DNA of 64,000 bases from Liquidambar formosana (lineage: Eukaryota > Streptophyta > Magnoliopsida > Saxifragales > Altingiaceae), in contig CM077831.1 of NCBI GenBank assembly GCA_039720395.1, forward strand, positions 10,989,803 through 11,053,802. Reading direction: 5' to 3'. Shown one piece after another: positions 60,999 through 64,000 of the stretch. The notes below the pieces were generated by a model. The model was given only the letters and a program-made list of their open reading frames with translations, made no database searches and had not been told where the DNA came from. Made by a program: the position numbers and the translations under genes. Position 1 is the first letter of the stretch, and the number at the start of each line of letters is the position of its first letter.

Positions 60999-62285
60999 AT
61001 GGAGGCTCTAGACAAATTTTTAGGAGGGTTTTTGAGAGTTATGAGTGCTGAAGCAAAATCTGAGTTCAAGTGCTTTGGCTTGGATCCATTGCTCTCCTTG
61101 AGGCATGTGAGGCTTGAAACGAACCTCTTGACTGCTGCTACATATTTTTGGGATCCTCAAGTTCATGTGTTCCGCTTCAACTATGAAGAACTGTGCCCAA
61201 CCATGGAGGAATTCTGTGCATTGTATGGAGTTTCAACGGTAGGTCCTTTCATTCTCCCTACTCCTCGCCCAAGCTTTCTTACTTCTTTCTCCAATCTACT
61301 TGGGATTCACCCACAATATGCCTCTACGTTTGTAAAGGACCATATGGTAGACTTGATGAAATTGGCAACCTCTTTTTTAGCTTATGATAGTAAAGGTATT
61401 CTGAATTTTACCTTTCCTATTAAGCATGCTCTTGCCTTTTGCCTCATTGGTCGTTTTCTTATTTCCACTGGTACTCCACATGTTCCCATTCAAATCTGTG
61501 ACTTGATTCCTCTCCTTGCCAAGGGCCATAACTTGATTCCCATGGTGCTAGCTGAAACCCTGAATGGTTTGGATAAAACTCATGAGGACCCAAAGGTTCC
61601 TTTAGGAGGTAGCCCCATTCTACTGCAGATGTGGTTGCTTGAAAGACTGAATTTCTTGTCACCAGTTGCCATTACACCATACAAGCCCCAGCATTACTGC
61701 CTTCGCCGCATTGAACTACCTGGGCAATTTTCATTGAGAGATTGGCTAGGTTTCTTCCAAACCCTTTCTTGGAGGAGTGTCAAGTGGTTTGTATTCATAT
61801 GGGGCTGCAGTGACCAGGTGCTTCTGCGGACTTCTGGATGCGCCATGGTGAGACTCATAGGACTGAGGTCTACTTCTTTTTATTGGCCTTTAAGGGTTCT
61901 TCGTCAGATGGGTGCCATGCAAACCATACCTACTTCCTTGAAAGGTGACTATCCTGTGGTGCCCGCGGGTCTTTCTGTAGTGACTTGGGCGAAGGACCGA
62001 TGGCCTAGCAAGTTGATACTAACCCAAGTTACGACTACTGATGGTCCGTATATGATGAGCTCAGAGTATAAGGAATGGTTGAAAAGTAATTTGGGTAAGA
62101 GAGAGACTACTCGAAGAGAAAGGATTTTTGGACTTATCAAGAACAATGAACTTGGACCTTGCAGAGAAGATATTATGGAAGCAGTAACAACAGCTTATGA
62201 ACATGACTTGAGGAAGAAAAGAAGACATGAAAGAGAGAAGAAGAAAGCTAAGGAGCGAGCTGCAAAGAGGCCCAAGAAGAATTGA
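60999..62285 (+). CDS. Intact DUF7745/plant-mobile-domain-like protein encoded antisense in copy C
   Basis: 428 codons, open from ATG to TGA. The N part has YFWDPQVHVFRF followed by PTMEEFCALYGV, the pattern of DUF7745/PMD proteins (W-P-H-F, then PT-E-L-G). Next come an ALAFCLIGRFLIS segment, VLAETLNGLD, LLQMWLLERL and FYWPLRVLRQMGAMQTIP, and last a basic tail of about 25 residues rich in KKRR and KRPKK that looks like a nuclear localisation signal. PMD proteins occur both as host genes that act in silencing and gene regulation and inside transposons. Here the ORF is convergent with integrase, has its own TATA box, and stays open while pol of the same copy is broken. Its role is unknown; family assignment is by motif only. 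Confidence 0.85.
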   Translation: MEALDKFLGGFLRVMSAEAKSEFKCFGLDPLLSLRHVRLETNLLTAATYFWDPQVHVFRFNYEELCPTMEEFCALYGVSTVGPFILPTPRPSFLTSFSNLLGIHPQYASTFVKDHMVDLMKLATSFLAYDSKGILNFTFPIKHALAFCLIGRFLISTGTPHVPIQICDLIPLLAKGHNLIPMVLAETLNGLDKTHEDPKVPLGGSPILLQMWLLERLNFLSPVAITPYKPQHYCLRRIELPGQFSLRDWLGFFQTLSWRSVKWFVFIWGCSDQVLLRTSGCAMVRLIGLRSTSFYWPLRVLRQMGAMQTIPTSLKGDYPVVPAGLSVVTWAKDRWPSKLILTQVTTTDGPYMMSSEYKEWLKSNLGKRETTRRERIFGLIKNNELGPCREDIMEAVTTAYEHDLRKKRRHEREKKKAKERAAKRPKKN

Positions 62286-62597
62286 AGACTCAATAGAATA
62301 GGATATTTATGGCACTTTTATAGTTCTTTTACTTAATACCAATGAATTGCTATGTCAATCAATTTTAGTTTTGAATAAATTGCCAATAATAAATTAAATT
62401 TGGGATTTTGTTGTTTGATTTAGACCGCACCCAAGGTAACTTTATGGGTTGCCTACGTATCTCCATGGTTTTTTTCTTCTTTTTTTTTTTGTTTTTGTTT
62501 TTTTTTTTTGTTTTTGAATGGAGAATCAGGTCTTACGTAGTTCTTATGCCTTAACTTTTGCCTAGGCCGCCCTTACGGGTTTTCAACCTAGCAGGCT
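62286..62597. other. Convergent junction of copy C: polyA-signal-like words, U5-like motif, T tract
   Basis: On the plus strand AATAAA-type words lie at about 62376-62395, GACCGCACCC to TACGTATCTCC at 62423-62464, a T-rich tract at 62468-62513, and GGAGAATCAGGTCTTACG at 62519-62536. The order is that of U5 in plant gypsy LTRs and could end the antisense transcript. Confidence 0.6.
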
Positions 62598-63758
62598 TCA
62601 AACATGATATTTCTTCAATTGATCCAAATTAGTTGGACGAGCGAACTCAATTCCATCTAAATCCATGAGGCGAACAGCCCCTGCTGGCAATATCTCTTTG
62701 ATAATGTATGGCCCACCCCAACTTGGCTTGAATTTTCCCCGCGGATCGAACACTGGAGCTCTGATTTCTTTCAGCACTACATCCCCTTTCTTTAGACCTC
62801 AATCTTTGACATGCTTGTTGAATGCTCTGGCAACTCTCCGTTGATACCCCTGAACATGATACAGCGCCCTTAACCGCCTTTCATCGAGTAAAGCTAACTC
62901 GTCATAACGGCTCTTAACCCAATCCACTTCTGCTATCTGGCTTTCCACAGCAACCCTTAATGAAGGAACCTCTAATTCAACTGGCAACACGGCCTCCATT
63001 CCATAAGCTAGAGAATAAGGGGTAGCCCCTGTTGACGACCTTATTGATGTTCTGTAACCCCATAGAGCCAATGGCAACTTCTCATGCCAGTCTGTGTGTG
63101 AGTCCGCAGTCTTCTGTAGTATCTTCTTGATGTTCTTGTTAGCTGCTTCCACCGCTCCATTAGTCTGAGGACGGTATGGTGATGATAGATGGTGAACTAT
63201 GCTGTGCTTTTGCAAAAGCTCATGGGTTTCTTTCTGAAAGTGCTGGCCATTGTCTGAGATAACTTCATGCGGTACCCCATATCGATAGATGATGCTGTGC
63301 TGTATGAACTGTGCTACCTTCTTGGAATTCAAGGTCTTGAAGGATGCTGCTTCCACCCACTTAGTGAAGTAGTCGATGGCGACCAGGATGTATTCATGCC
63401 CATTTGATGCCTTTGGCTTGATCTGTCCAATGATATCTATCCCCCATACCGCGAATGGCCAAGGTGATGACATACTCGTTAAAGGCATAGAAGGCAAATG
63501 TTGTCCACTGGCGAACAGTTGGCATTTGTGGCACTTCTTGACATGTGCGTGGCAGTCTCTTTCCATGGTAGACCAATAATAGCCTAACCTCATGATTTTC
63601 TTAGCTAACATATAGCCATTCATATGCGGAGCCCCTGTCCCTTCATGGATTTCTTTAATCAGATGCTCGGCTTCCTCCTCGGTGACACACAGCAGGTGGA
63701 TCCCGTCGTATGATCTCCGATATAGCTTTCCTCCACAAAGTACATAGTGACTCGCCAA
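62598..63758 (-). pseudogene. Integrase domain of copy C pol, one stop
   Basis: The best preserved integrase here. It has the HHCC region (HEGTGAPH ... CHKC), D in GIDIIG, D in SDNGQHF and E in NGAVEAANK. TGA at 62799-62801 replaces Arg CGA (seen in copy B), after which the frame continues to KKYHV and TGA 62598-62600. Confidence 0.93.
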
Positions 63759-64000
63759 CCGCCTTAGGGTTTTTCTATCGATACGAGATGCTCCTTCTGG
63801 GTATTCCCTTTCTTTAATGAACTTCTTTATGTCATGGAACCACGGACGGCCATCATTTACCTCTCCTCCTCAGATTGCACAACAGTACACAGGCTTGTCT
63901 CGGCATTCTATCACCAACGACTTCACATTTCCCCCTTTAGGTATCTCCACCATGGATGCTAGGGTCGCCAAGGCATCGGCGAACTGGTTCTTGTTTCTTG
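63759..64000 (-). pseudogene. End of second RNase H and linker of copy C pol
   Basis: The reading ARNKNQFADALATLASMVEIP is the C-terminal end of the second RNase H, with the last catalytic Asp in ADALATL. A TGA at 63870-63872 breaks the linker before integrase. It continues beyond the window. Confidence 0.85.

Larger units (their letters stand above)
56012..64000 (-). mobile_element. Ty3/gypsy Tat element, copy C (5' part outside window)
   Basis: Seen on the minus strand from its 3' end: LTR (56012-58633), PPT, hairpin array, antisense gene with promoter, junction, integrase and the end of the second RNase H. The base pairs CATAG (56007-56011) would be the target duplication, but the partner is not visible. 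It is inserted in the LTR of element D. Pol has at least two stops, but the antisense ORF is intact. Confidence 0.94.

Noticed and set aside
62468..62513. T-rich tract after the antisense ORF as poly(A) tail of a retroposed gene
   Set aside because: On the strand of the antisense gene it is T, not A, so it cannot be that gene's tail.

Overview
This window is repeat-dense plant nuclear DNA made almost entirely of nested LTR retrotransposons. I found no convincing host gene, rRNA, tRNA or CRISPR array. The evidence for a flowering plant is the element types: Ty3/gypsy elements of the Tat lineage with a second RNase H, a PBS matching a tRNA-Arg 3' end and an Ogre-like intron; Ty1/copia elements primed by initiator tRNA-Met; and DUF7745/plant-mobile-domain-like proteins. 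The species cannot be told from the sequence.

Layout. 1-11752: Tat element copy A on the minus strand; its 3' LTR lies off the left edge, and its 5' LTR (8755-11752) sits inside an older copia LTR (11753-11866), which itself sits beside a gag-like fragment. 12893-26781, continuing after 53527: a large, old LTR-like region (called F here) with a 162-bp tandem repeat, split by a complete 9.7-kb copia element E1 (13451-23155, TSD TCTCC). 26782-53522: complete Tat element copy B on the plus strand (TSD ACGTG), carrying a nested copia solo LTR E3 (29711-31376, TSD GTTTC) and a nested full copia element E2 (33037-42613, TSD AGGTC). 55005-56011: PBS and part of the LTR of a further minus-strand element D. 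56012-64000: Tat element copy C on the minus strand, inserted in D's LTR, running off the right edge.

The Tat family (A, B, C) is the main content. In sense order it has LTR, PBS, leader, gag with two zinc-binding motifs, protease with a G-patch-like motif, a short intron, RT, two RNase H domains, integrase, then a convergent antisense cassette, a hairpin array, PPT and LTR. The cassette has a GC-rich palindrome, a TATA box 56 bp before the ATG, a 428-codon DUF7745/PMD-like ORF (intact in C), and an LTR-U5-like tail. Splicing of the intron would remove the stop that ends Gag-Pro and join it in frame to Pol, so both Gag-Pro and Gag-Pro-Pol could be made from one RNA. All gag-pol copies seen here are broken, whereas the antisense ORF of copy C is open.

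The most unusual signal is a 1.5-1.7 kb array of about 91-bp units between the antisense cassette and the 3' LTR in copies B and C. Each unit encodes two short hairpins with a constant 5-nt loop, and the stems differ between units by compensatory base-pair changes. The second is a family of GC-rich nested palindromes found upstream of both the LTR TATA boxes and the TATA box of the antisense gene.
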